The notes below the pieces were generated by a model, which was not told the origin of the DNA, ran no database searches, and was given only the letters and a program-made list of their open reading frames with translations. The position numbers and the translations under genes were made by a program. Positions 25,165-33,378 of a DNA stretch of 64,000 nt are shown one piece after another (position 1 is the stretch's first letter; each line of letters opens with the position of its first letter). The DNA comes from Salinarimonas sp046292825 (GTDB lineage Bacteria > Pseudomonadota > Alphaproteobacteria > Rhizobiales > Beijerinckiaceae). The stretch lies in contig NZ_JBKBQG010000022.1 of the NCBI RefSeq assembly GCF_046292825.1, positions 11,521-75,520 on the forward strand, given 5' to 3'.

Positions 25165-26390
25165 CAGAACACCTCGAGCTCGGGCACTGCGGTCACGAAG
25201 CGTCCGCCCCAATCGCGCACATAGGCGAGCTGGGCGGCGATCTCGTCGCGCAGGTTCCAGGGCAGGATCAGGACGTAATCCGGGCGCTCGGCGGCGAGCC
25301 TCTCCTCGGGCACGATCGGAATGCGGCTGCCGGGCAGGTACTTGCCCTGCTTGGCGGGGCTGCGGTCGACGACGAAGGGGAGGAGGTCCGGGCGCACGCC
25401 GGCGAAGTTGAGGAGCGTGTTGCCTTTCGCGGCCGCGCCGTAGCCGACGACCCGCGCCCCGTCGCGCTTCGCGTCGAGGAGGAAGCGCAGCACGTCGTCC
25501 TTCACCGCCTCGGCCTGCGCCTGGAAGCCCTCGTAGAAGGCGCGGCCGTCGAGACCCGCCTGCGCCTCGTGAGCGCGTTGCGCGCGAAGCCCCTCCGCCT
25601 CGGCGCGGCGGCGCGCGTCGGCGCGCTCGGCGAAGACGCGCAGGCTGCCCCCGTGCGTCGGCAGCGTCTCGACGTCGAACGCCGCGAGGCCGTTCGCGGC
25701 GAAGATCCGCTCGACGGCCATGAGCGAGAGATAGGAGAAATGCTCGTGATAGATCGTGTCGAATTGCCGTTCGCGAACGAGCGACAGGAGCGAGGGAAAC
25801 TCGAAGGTCGCGACGCCGCCCTCGGCGAGGAGGATGCGGAAGCCGGCGACGAAATCGTCGATGTCCGGGACGTGCGCGAGCACGTTGTTCGCCGCGGTCA
25901 GGTCCGCCGGCCCGTGCTCGGCGACGATCCGCTCGGCGAGGCCTCGGCCGAAGAAGTCCTCGACGATCGTGATCCCGCGCTCGCGCGCCTTCGCCGCGGT
26001 GCTCGCGGTCGGCTCGACGCCGAGGCACCGGATGCCGCGCGCCGCGACGAATTGCAGGAGATAGCCGTCGTTCGCCGCGATCTCGACGACGTGGCTCCCC
26101 GCCCCGAGCCCGAAGCGGTCGACCATCGCCGCGACATAAGCCTCGGCATGGGCGACCCACGATCTGGAGACGCTGCTGAAATAGGCGTAATCGGCGTCGA
26201 ACAGAGCCTCGCGCGCGGCGAAATCCGCGGTCTGCACGAGCCGGCAGCGCTCGCAGGCGAACACCTTCAAAGGCAGCCACGTCTCGGGTCCCGCGAGCCG
26301 ATCGGGCGTCAGATAGGCGTTCGAGGGCGGCGCCGAGCCGAGATCGGCGAAGACGAGCGACAGCGGGCTGCGGCAATGGCGGCACTTCAT
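25164..26390 (-). CDS. Sugar C-methyltransferase (TylC3/EvaC-like), class I SAM
   Basis: 408 aa in three parts: an N-terminal zinc-binding domain with CRHC (Cys3/Cys6) and CERC (about Cys46/Cys49), a central SAM domain with HVVEIAANDGYLLQF and NVLAHVPDIDDF, and a C-terminal domain containing VVGYGAAAKGNTLLNFAG and DRSPAKQGKYLPGSRIPI. This is the architecture of NDP-4-keto-6-deoxysugar C-3 methyltransferases. Together with the CDP-glucose enzymes upstream it predicts a 3-C-methyl-6-deoxyhexose. Confidence 0.88.
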   Translation of the reverse strand: MKCRHCRSPLSLVFADLGSAPPSNAYLTPDRLAGPETWLPLKVFACERCRLVQTADFAAREALFDADYAYFSSVSRSWVAHAEAYVAAMVDRFGLGAGSHVVEIAANDGYLLQFVAARGIRCLGVEPTASTAAKARERGITIVEDFFGRGLAERIVAEHGPADLTAANNVLAHVPDIDDFVAGFRILLAEGGVATFEFPSLLSLVRERQFDTIYHEHFSYLSLMAVERIFAANGLAAFDVETLPTHGGSLRVFAERADARRRAEAEGLRAQRAHEAQAGLDGRAFYEGFQAQAEAVKDDVLRFLLDAKRDGARVVGYGAAAKGNTLLNFAGVRPDLLPFVVDRSPAKQGKYLPGSRIPIVPEERLAAERPDYVLILPWNLRDEIAAQLAYVRDWGGRFVTAVPELEVF

Positions 26391-26947
26391 GGCGCGATCC
26401 CTTCGAAGCCCGCGATCGTCGGAAGCCCCAGGTCCCGCTCGGAGCGTTCCGCGACCGGCAGCGGCCAGGCGATCCCGAGCGCGGGATCGCAGGCGTCGAG
26501 ACCGCCCTCGGCCTGCGGCGCATAGGCGGCCGTATGGAAGTAGAGGAGTTCCGTGTCCTGCGCGAGCGTCTGGAATCCGTGCGCGAACCCTTCCGGGATC
26601 ACGAGCGATTCGCCGTTGGTCTCGTCGAGCACGCGGCCGTGCCAGACGCCGAAGGTCGCCGAGCCGCGACGCAGATCGACGGCGACGTCGAGAACGGCGC
26701 CGCGCAGGCAGGTCACGACCTTCGTCTCGGCATGAGGCGGGCGCTGGAAGTGGAGGCCGCGCACGACGCCCGCGCGACGGGTGAGGGTGCGGTTGATCTG
26801 CGCGATCCGCCGCTCGCCGAGAACGGGCGCGAGGTCCTGCGCGCAATAGAGGCGCTCGAGAAAGCCGCGCCCATCGGCGATCGGCCGGCGCCGGAGCGCC
26901 ACGAGGCCGGCGATCGGCGTCTCCACGATGTCGAAGCGCGCACTCAC
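26387..26947 (-). CDS. dTDP-4-dehydrorhamnose 3,5-epimerase-like protein
   Basis: 186 aa RmlC-type cupin with the catalytic HFQRPPHAETKVV region, FGVWHGRVLDE, IPEGFAHGFQTL and LLYFHTAAYAPQAEGG. GTG 26947 overlaps the upstream dehydratase stop (GTGA). There is no rmlA/rmlB nearby; next to rfbF/rfbG it likely epimerises the CDP-4-keto-6-deoxyglucose intermediate. Confidence 0.85.
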   Translation of the reverse strand: MSARFDIVETPIAGLVALRRRPIADGRGFLERLYCAQDLAPVLGERRIAQINRTLTRRAGVVRGLHFQRPPHAETKVVTCLRGAVLDVAVDLRRGSATFGVWHGRVLDETNGESLVIPEGFAHGFQTLAQDTELLYFHTAAYAPQAEGGLDACDPALGIAWPLPVAERSERDLGLPTIAGFEGIAP

Positions 26948-28041
26948 CCGCCGCACTCCAGGAAGCGCGCGATCTGCGTGCGCGTGAGGGCCGCGACGTC
27001 CTCGCCGCGCGCGTGGGCGCGGTGCCAGTCGACGGTGAGCGCCAGCGCCGCGTCGAGATCGAGACGCGGTCGCCAGCCGAGGCGCAGGCGCGCGAGCGTG
27101 CTGTCGAGGCGAAGCGTGCCCGCCTCGTGCGGGTGCCCGCCATCCGTATCGCGCGCGACCGAGGCGCCCTCGCCCCAGAGCGCCGCGAGACGCTCGGCGA
27201 CGTGTCCGACCGCGGCGTCGCCCGCCGGATCGGGGCCGAAATTGAAGGCCGATGCGAAGGCCTCGCCGTCCGCGCCGAGGAGGTGCTCGGCGAGCGCGAG
27301 ATAGCCCGCGATCGGCTCGAGCACGTGCTGCCAGGGCCGCACGGCGGAGGGGTAGCGCAGCCGCACCGGCTCGCCGCGCGCGAAGGCGCGCAGGCAATCG
27401 GGCACCAGGCGGTCGGGAGCGAAATCGCCGCCGCCGATCACGTTGCCGGCGCGCGCCGTCGCGATCCGCGCCGGATGCCGGCCCGCGCCGAAGAACGAGG
27501 CTCGCAGGCTCGCCGTCGCGATCTCGCAGGCGGCCTTGCTCGCGCTGTAGGGATCGTGGCCGCCGAGGCGATCGCGCTCGCGATAGGGATGCGGCCATTC
27601 CTCGTTCTCGTAGACCTTGTCGGTGGTCACGACGACGACCGCCGCGACGCTCTCCGCCTGCCGAACCGCGTCGAGCACGTGCGCCGTGCCCATCACGTTC
27701 GAGGCGAAGGTGCCGATCGGATCGCGATAGCTCTCGCGCACGAGCGGCTGGGCGGCGAGGTGGAAGACGACGCTCGGGCGCGCCGCGCGCACCGCGTCCG
27801 CGACGAGAGCCGCATCGCGGATGTCGCCGCGCGTGTCGCGCGCGAGCCGCGATGCGACGTCCGCGGTCTCGAAGAGCGAGGGGGTGGTCGGCGGATCGAG
27901 CGCGAGGCCGTGCACCCGGGCGCCGAGCGCGTCGAGCGCGAGGCAGAGCCAGCCGCCCTTGAAGCCCGTATGCCCGGTGACGAGGACGTCGAGGCCGCGC
28001 CACGGGCGCCCGAGCCCGCTCGGCAGATCCTGCGCGCTCAC
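26944..28041 (-). CDS. rfbG: CDP-glucose 4,6-dehydratase
   Basis: 365 aa short-chain dehydrogenase with the RfbG-specific VTGHTGFKGGWLCLALDALG start, FHLAAQPLVRESYRDP, VVVTTDKVYENEEW and the YSASKAACE catalytic YxxxK; RPWQHVLEPIAGYL is also typical. It converts CDP-glucose to CDP-4-keto-6-deoxyglucose. GTG 28041 overlaps the rfbF stop (GTGA). Confidence 0.92.
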   Translation of the reverse strand: MSAQDLPSGLGRPWRGLDVLVTGHTGFKGGWLCLALDALGARVHGLALDPPTTPSLFETADVASRLARDTRGDIRDAALVADAVRAARPSVVFHLAAQPLVRESYRDPIGTFASNVMGTAHVLDAVRQAESVAAVVVVTTDKVYENEEWPHPYRERDRLGGHDPYSASKAACEIATASLRASFFGAGRHPARIATARAGNVIGGGDFAPDRLVPDCLRAFARGEPVRLRYPSAVRPWQHVLEPIAGYLALAEHLLGADGEAFASAFNFGPDPAGDAAVGHVAERLAALWGEGASVARDTDGGHPHEAGTLRLDSTLARLRLGWRPRLDLDAALALTVDWHRAHARGEDVAALTRTQIARFLECGG

Positions 28042-28808
28042 CAGATCCTCCAGGGTGCCCGGCCCGAGGCCCAGAGCTCCTCGAGCTGCGTCTTGTCGCG
28101 CAGCGTGTCCATCGCCTGCCAGAAGCCGTCGTGCTCGAAGGCCATCAGATCGCCGGTCTGCGCGAGCGTCGTCAGGGGCTCCGCCTCGAAGCTCGTCGCA
28201 TCCTCCGCGACGAGGTCGATCACCGAAGGCGAGAGCACGAAGAAGCCGCCGTTGATGTAGCCGCCGTCGCCCCGCGGCTTCTCGGTGAAGCCCACGACGC
28301 GCTCGCCGTCGCGCTGCAGCGCGCCGTAGCGACCGGGCGGGCGCACCGCCGCGATCGTCGCCTTGCGCCCGTGCGCGCGATGGAAGGCGATCTCGGCCGA
28401 CACGTCGATATCGGCGACGCCGTCGCCATAGGTGAAGCAGAAGGCCTCCTCGCCGCGCAGATGATCCCGGACGCGGCGCAGGCGTCCCCCGGTCATGGTC
28501 GTCTCGCCGGTGTCGACGAGGGTGACGCGCCACGGCTCGGCGGCGCGCCGATGCACCTCCACGGAATTGGCGGCGAGGTCGATCGTCACGTCGGACATGT
28601 GCAAGAAGTAGTTCGCGAAGTACTCCTTGATCATGTAGCCCTTGTAGCCGCAGCAGATCACGAAGTCCGTCACGCCGTGGGCGGCATAGATCTTCATGAT
28701 GTGCCAGATGATCGGCTTGCCCCCGATCTCGACCATGGGCTTGGGCCGCAGGTGCGTTTCCTCGGAAAGCCGCGTACCGAGCCCTCCCGCGAGAATGACA
28801 GCCTTCAT
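28038..28808 (-). CDS. rfbF: Glucose-1-phosphate cytidylyltransferase
   Basis: 256 aa nucleotidyltransferase: MKAVILAGGLGTRLSEETHL, RPKPMVEIGGKPIIWHIMK, then FCFTYGDGVADID and INGGFFVLSP. It joins CTP and glucose-1-phosphate to give CDP-glucose and is the first gene of the minus-strand sugar operon that runs to 23576. The 216-nt gap to the divergent ligase gene must hold the promoter, but no convincing -35/-10 pair is visible. Confidence 0.92.
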   Translation of the reverse strand: MKAVILAGGLGTRLSEETHLRPKPMVEIGGKPIIWHIMKIYAAHGVTDFVICCGYKGYMIKEYFANYFLHMSDVTIDLAANSVEVHRRAAEPWRVTLVDTGETTMTGGRLRRVRDHLRGEEAFCFTYGDGVADIDVSAEIAFHRAHGRKATIAAVRPPGRYGALQRDGERVVGFTEKPRGDGGYINGGFFVLSPSVIDLVAEDATSFEAEPLTTLAQTGDLMAFEHDGFWQAMDTLRDKTQLEELWASGRAPWRIW

Positions 28809-29024
28809 GGCGAACGAGCCCAGCGAGCGTGAGGAGGGCCGGTCGAAGCCTCCGAATCGGTGCGGGCGAGACGGTGTCCGGCCTGCGTGCGTATCGTATC
28901 GGCTGGCGGAGCGAGCGGCAACAGCGCGGGGTGCGCGCCGCCGCGGGCGGTTGAGCCGCGCGGCGCCGACTGCTATCGAGCCTGCGACCGGTGCGCACCG
29001 CACCATTCTTCGTCGGGACGAACC

Positions 29025-30299
29025 ATGACCGATCGCCTGGAAGGCGGCGCGCCCGAGCCGGTCGCGCCGCGCCCGTTCGCGCCGACACCTGTCGCCCAGC
29101 GCGTCGCACGGCGCGCTCCGATCGTCGCCGTCGTGTTCCTATGCGCGACGCCGACCCTCATGATCGTCGCGCGGGAGATCCCCGCGACCATGCTCGTCGC
29201 CGTGACCGCCGCTCTCGTGGCGGGCGCGATCGCCGCCGGGCTCGCGGGGGCGGCGCTCGGGGATCTGCGGCGGGCTGGGGCGACGATCGGCGGGGCCGCC
29301 GCGCTCGGCCTCGTCGCGCTCGCCGCCGCCTCCGTATTGTGGTCGCCGACGCCGGCGCGGGGCGCCGCGCACGTCGTCCATTTCGGCGGCGGCCTCCTCC
29401 TCGCGGCATTCGCCGTGGCGCTGGCGCTGCGGACCGGGCTGCGGCTCCCGGCCCGCGCGCTCGCGCTCGCGCTGGGTGCGGCGGCGCTCCTCGCCGCGCT
29501 CGATCTCGCGAGCGGCAGCGCGTTGCGGGAGGCGGCCGCGTTCGACGGCGAGGCCTACCGGCTCAACCGCGTCGCGGTGGCGATCGCGCTCTTCCTGCCG
29601 CTCGCGACGGCGCTCCTCGCGGCCGAGCGGCGGCATCTCCTGCTCGGCGCGCTCTGGGCGATCGGGCTCGCCGCGATCGGCCTCTCGATCAGCCATTCGG
29701 CGAAGCTCGGCCTTCTCGTCGCGATCCTCGTGCTCGTGCCGGCGCTCCTCGCGCCCCGCGTCGTGCACCGCATCGTCGCGATCGCCTCGGTCGCGGTCTT
29801 TCTCGCGATGCCGTTACTCGCGCCGATCGCGAACGATCTCGTGCCGGCGCGCGTGCACGAGGCGGTGGGCTACGGAAGCCTGACGATCCGCGGGGAGATC
29901 TGGGCGGAGACGGCGCCCTTCGTCCGGCAGAAGCCGATCCTCGGCTGGGGCATCGAGGCCTCGCATGCGCTGCCCGGCCTGCCCGAGGCGGCGGGGCTCG
30001 CGCCCGCGCAGCGCGATCTCCTCTCCTGGGGACACCCGCACAACGCGCCCTTGCAGATTTGGCTCGAGCTCGGCCTCGTCGGCGCGCTGCTCGCGGCGAT
30101 CGCTCTGGCTGCGGGCTTCGCCGCGCTCGCGCGCCTGCCGCGGCCGCTCCGGCCCGCCGCGACCGCGACCGCGGCGAGCGCCTTCGCGATCGCCTGCGTC
30201 AGCCACGGCGCGTTCCAGGCCTGGTGGTGGGGGCTCCTGGGCCTTCTCGCGATCGCCTATGCGGCCGCCGCGCGGGACCTCTCCGCGCGGGAGCCCTAG
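29025..30299 (+). CDS. O-antigen ligase-like polysaccharide membrane protein
   Basis: 424 aa, about ten to twelve hydrophobic segments, with the Wzy_C-type region: LSISHSAKLGLL, the periplasmic loop SLTIRGEIWAETAPFV and KPILGWGIEASHALP, then the SWGHPHNAPLQIWLELGLVG motif whose histidine is characteristic of O-antigen ligases and polymerases. ATG 29025 is chosen; the frame is open further upstream. Divergent from the CDP-sugar genes, it probably transfers or polymerises the glycan that contains the branched sugar. Confidence 0.82.
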   Translation: MTDRLEGGAPEPVAPRPFAPTPVAQRVARRAPIVAVVFLCATPTLMIVAREIPATMLVAVTAALVAGAIAAGLAGAALGDLRRAGATIGGAAALGLVALAAASVLWSPTPARGAAHVVHFGGGLLLAAFAVALALRTGLRLPARALALALGAAALLAALDLASGSALREAAAFDGEAYRLNRVAVAIALFLPLATALLAAERRHLLLGALWAIGLAAIGLSISHSAKLGLLVAILVLVPALLAPRVVHRIVAIASVAVFLAMPLLAPIANDLVPARVHEAVGYGSLTIRGEIWAETAPFVRQKPILGWGIEASHALPGLPEAAGLAPAQRDLLSWGHPHNAPLQIWLELGLVGALLAAIALAAGFAALARLPRPLRPAATATAASAFAIACVSHGAFQAWWWGLLGLLAIAYAAAARDLSAREP

Positions 30300-30898
30300 A
30301 CCGCGAACCCCTCCGCCCGCAGCGCGGGCGCGAGGTCGAAGCCGAGCGGGCAGTGGATCGCCCGCATGCCGACGGCGCGCGCGCCCTCCACGTTCGCCGG
30401 GCTGTCGTCGATGAAGACGCACTCGCCCGCCGGCAGCCGGTAGCGCTCGAGCAGCACCTCGTAGATCGCCGGATCGGGCTTCACGAGCCGCTCGTGGGCC
30501 GAGACGACCACCCCCTCGAAGCGCTGCAGCACGGGGAAGCGCTCGCGCGCCTCCGCCCATTTCTCGCGCGAGAAATTGGTGATCGCGTAGACCGGCTCGC
30601 GCGCGAGCAGCGTCTCGAGCAGCGCGACGTTCTCCTCGATCGCGTGGGGCACCATCTCGTGCCAGCGCTCGTCGAAGGCGCGGATCTGGCTCGCCCATTC
30701 GGGATGGCGCGCGATCAGGCTCGTCACCTGGTCCGCATAGGGCACCCCGCGATCCATCTCGAGGTTCCAATCGTGCGTGCAGACATTGGCGAGAAACCAC
30801 TCCATCCGCTCCTCGTCCCCCGCGAACACGTCGCGGTAGAGGAAGCGCGGATCCCAGCGGATCAGCACGTTGCCGACGTCGAAGACCGCGATGCTCAT
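30296..30898 (-). CDS. HAD-superfamily hydrolase (subfamily IA, YihX-like)
   Basis: 200 aa. HAD motifs: I VFDVGNVLIRWD (DxGN variant, with Gly in the usual DxD place as in the YihX/epoxide-hydrolase-N group), II ITNFSREKW, III KPDPAIYE, IV FIDDSPANVEGA. Such enzymes dephosphorylate small sugar phosphates such as glucose-1-phosphate, which would fit the sugar cluster next door. It begins 1 nt after the malic enzyme stop, so is co-transcribed, and its 3' end overlaps the convergent ligase gene by 4 nt. Confidence 0.82.
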   Translation of the reverse strand: MSIAVFDVGNVLIRWDPRFLYRDVFAGDEERMEWFLANVCTHDWNLEMDRGVPYADQVTSLIARHPEWASQIRAFDERWHEMVPHAIEENVALLETLLAREPVYAITNFSREKWAEARERFPVLQRFEGVVVSAHERLVKPDPAIYEVLLERYRLPAGECVFIDDSPANVEGARAVGMRAIHCPLGFDLAPALRAEGFAV

Positions 30899-30899
30899 C

Positions 30900-33185
30900 T
30901 CAACCGCCGATATTGTAGGCGGCGAGCGCCGCCATGTTGACGATGTCGGCATCCGTCGAGCCGAGCGGAACGATCTGCACGGGCTTGTCGAGGCCCACGA
31001 TCAAGGGTCCCAGCACCGTGCCGCCGCCGAGCTCCTGCAGCATCTTCGTGGAGATCGCGGCCGAGTGGAAGGCGGGCATCACGAGCACGTTCGCGGGGCC
31101 CTTGAGCCGCGCGAACGGGTAGGCGGCGAGGAGGTTCGCGTTGAGCGCCACGTCGGCGCCCATCTCGCCGTCGAACTCGAAATCGACGCGCCTTTTCTCG
31201 AGGAGCCGCACGGCCTCCTGCACCTTCTCCGCGCGCTCGGCCTTGGGCTGGCCGAAGGTGGAGAAGGAGAGCATCGCGACCCGCGGCTCGTAGCCCAACC
31301 GGCGCGCGACGCCCGCCGCCTCGACCGCGATCTCGGCGAGCTCCTCCGCGCTCGGCATCTCGTGGATCGCCGTGTCGGCGACGAGCACCGCGCGGCCGCG
31401 GCTGAGGCACAGCGAGACGCCGATCACCCGGTGGCCGGGCTTGGGGTCGATGACGCGGCGCACGTCCTCCATCGCGATCGAGTAATTGCGCGTCACGCCG
31501 GTGACCATGGCGTCGGCGTCGCCCATCGCCACCATCGAGGCGGCGAAATGGTTGCGGTCCTGGTTGATCAGGCGCTGGCAATCGCGGAAGAGGAAGCCCT
31601 TGCGCTGCAGCCTGTCGTAGAGGAACTGCGCATAGACGGAGTTCTTCTTCGACAGGCGCGCGTTCATGATCGAGATGCCCTCGCGGCCCTCGAGCTCGAT
31701 GCCGGCGAGCGTCGCCGTCTCCCGGATGCGGTCCTCGCGCCCGACGAGGATCGCCTCGCCCAATCCCTGGTTGGCGAAGGAGAGCGCCGCGCGGATCACC
31801 TGCTCCTCCTCGCCCTCGGCGAAGACGACGCGCTTGGGGAAGCGGCGCACGCGCTCGAAGATGCGGTTGAGCGTGCCGGCGACCGGGTCGCGCCGCGCCG
31901 AGAGCTGGGCGCGATAGGCGCGGCGGTCGACGATCGGCCGGCGCGCGACGCCCGTGTCCATCGCCGCCTGCGCCACCGCCGGCGGCACGGTCGAGATCAG
32001 CCGCGGGTCGAAGGGCACGGGGATGATGTATTCGCGCCCGAAGCGCGGGCGCGCGCCCTGATAGGCGGCGGCGACCTCGTCGGGCACGTCCTCGCGGGCG
32101 AGCGCGGCGAGCGCTTCGGCGGCGGCGATCTTCATCTCCATGTTGATCGTCGTCGCCTGCACGTCGAGCGCGCCGCGGAAGATGTAAGGAAAGCCCAGCA
32201 CGTTGTTGACCTGATTGGGATAATCCGAGCGGCCCGTCGCCACGATCGCGTCGTCGCGCACGGCCGCGACCTCTTCGGGCGTGATCTCCGGGTCCGGGTT
32301 CGCCATCGCGAAGATGATCGGCTGGGGCGCCATCGAGGCGATCATGTCGGGCGTGAAGGCGCCCTTCACCGAGAGGCCGAACACGGCATCCGCGCCCGCG
32401 AGCGCGTCCGCGAGCGAGCGCGCCGGCGTCTCGACCGCGTGCGCGGATTTCCACTGGTTCATGCCGCTCTCGCGGCCCTTGTAGACGACGCCCTTGGTGT
32501 CGCACAGAATCACGTTCTGCGGCGAGAACCCCATCGCCTTGAGGAGCTCGGTGCAGGCGATGCCGGCCGCGCCCGCGCCGTTGACGACGAGCTTCGTCGA
32601 CTTGATGTCGCGCCCGGTCAGGTGCAGCGCGTTCAGCAGCCCCGCGGCCGCGATGATCGCGGTGCCGTGCTGGTCGTCGTGGAAGACGGGGATGTCCATC
32701 AATTCGCGCAGGCGCTCCTCGATGATGAAGCACTCGGGCGCCTTGATGTCCTCGAGATTGATGCCCCCGAAGGAGGGGCCGAGGAAGCGCACGGAATTGA
32801 CGAACTCGTCCGCGTCCTCGGTGTCGACCTCGAGATCGATCGAATCGACGTCGGCGAAGCGCTTGAACAGGACCGCCTTGCCCTCCATCACGGGTTTTGA
32901 CGCGAGCGCGCCCAGATTGCCGAGGCCGAGGATCGCCGTGCCGTTCGAGATCACCGCGACCATGTTCGCGCGCGCCGTCAGATCGAAGGCCCGCGAGGGA
33001 TCCTCGGCGATCGCCTTCACCGGCACCGCGACGCCGGGCGAATACGCGAGCGACAGATCCCGCTGCGTCGCCATCGGCTTCGTCGGCACCACCTCCAACT
33101 TCCCCGGCCGCCCCTGCGCATGAAACTGCAGCGCCTCCTGGTCGGTGAAGGTGGGACGCGGGCGACGCGGTGGGTTGGTGGACAT
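30900..33185 (-). CDS. maeB: NADP-dependent malic enzyme (MaeB type)
   Basis: 761 aa from ATG 33185 (start MSTNPPRRPRPTFTD; an in-frame extension to 33251 is Pro-rich and unlikely). Residues 1-430 are the malic-enzyme core (YSPGVAVPVKAIAEDP, GNLGALASKPVMEGKAVLFK, FHDDQHGTAI, VVNGAGAAGIACTELL, AMANPDPEITPEE). Residues about 440-761 are a phosphotransacetylase-like regulatory domain (RVVFAEGEEEQVIRAA, VLVMPAFHSA). This two-domain form is allosterically controlled by acetyl-CoA in related bacteria. It decarboxylates malate to pyruvate with NADPH formation. Confidence 0.95.
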   Translation of the reverse strand: MSTNPPRRPRPTFTDQEALQFHAQGRPGKLEVVPTKPMATQRDLSLAYSPGVAVPVKAIAEDPSRAFDLTARANMVAVISNGTAILGLGNLGALASKPVMEGKAVLFKRFADVDSIDLEVDTEDADEFVNSVRFLGPSFGGINLEDIKAPECFIIEERLRELMDIPVFHDDQHGTAIIAAAGLLNALHLTGRDIKSTKLVVNGAGAAGIACTELLKAMGFSPQNVILCDTKGVVYKGRESGMNQWKSAHAVETPARSLADALAGADAVFGLSVKGAFTPDMIASMAPQPIIFAMANPDPEITPEEVAAVRDDAIVATGRSDYPNQVNNVLGFPYIFRGALDVQATTINMEMKIAAAEALAALAREDVPDEVAAAYQGARPRFGREYIIPVPFDPRLISTVPPAVAQAAMDTGVARRPIVDRRAYRAQLSARRDPVAGTLNRIFERVRRFPKRVVFAEGEEEQVIRAALSFANQGLGEAILVGREDRIRETATLAGIELEGREGISIMNARLSKKNSVYAQFLYDRLQRKGFLFRDCQRLINQDRNHFAASMVAMGDADAMVTGVTRNYSIAMEDVRRVIDPKPGHRVIGVSLCLSRGRAVLVADTAIHEMPSAEELAEIAVEAAGVARRLGYEPRVAMLSFSTFGQPKAERAEKVQEAVRLLEKRRVDFEFDGEMGADVALNANLLAAYPFARLKGPANVLVMPAFHSAAISTKMLQELGGGTVLGPLIVGLDKPVQIVPLGSTDADIVNMAALAAYNIGG

Positions 33186-33228
33186 GGGGGTCGGCTCGAC
33201 GGGGTGGTGGATGGGAGGCGGGACTTTA

Positions 33229-33271
33229 GGGGGGTTGGGGTGGGGGGGCAAGGGTGGGGGGTGGGGGTGGG
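33229..33271 (+). other. G-tract cluster (possible G-quadruplex) in the maeB leader
   Basis: A 43-nt stretch of consecutive G runs of three to seven bases on the plus strand, about 45 nt upstream of the maeB start (C-rich on the maeB coding strand). It marks the left border of the AT-rich helicase insert. It could form a G-quadruplex in the template strand. Structure not tested. Confidence 0.5.
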
Positions 33272-33378
33272 AGCTCGAAGAAACACCTCCTGACTATTGA
33301 AGGCTTCGAGCAATGTCCGGACGTCTACCTACTTGTTCACGCTCATTGCGAATTGTATATCTGGATAAAGAACGAATC

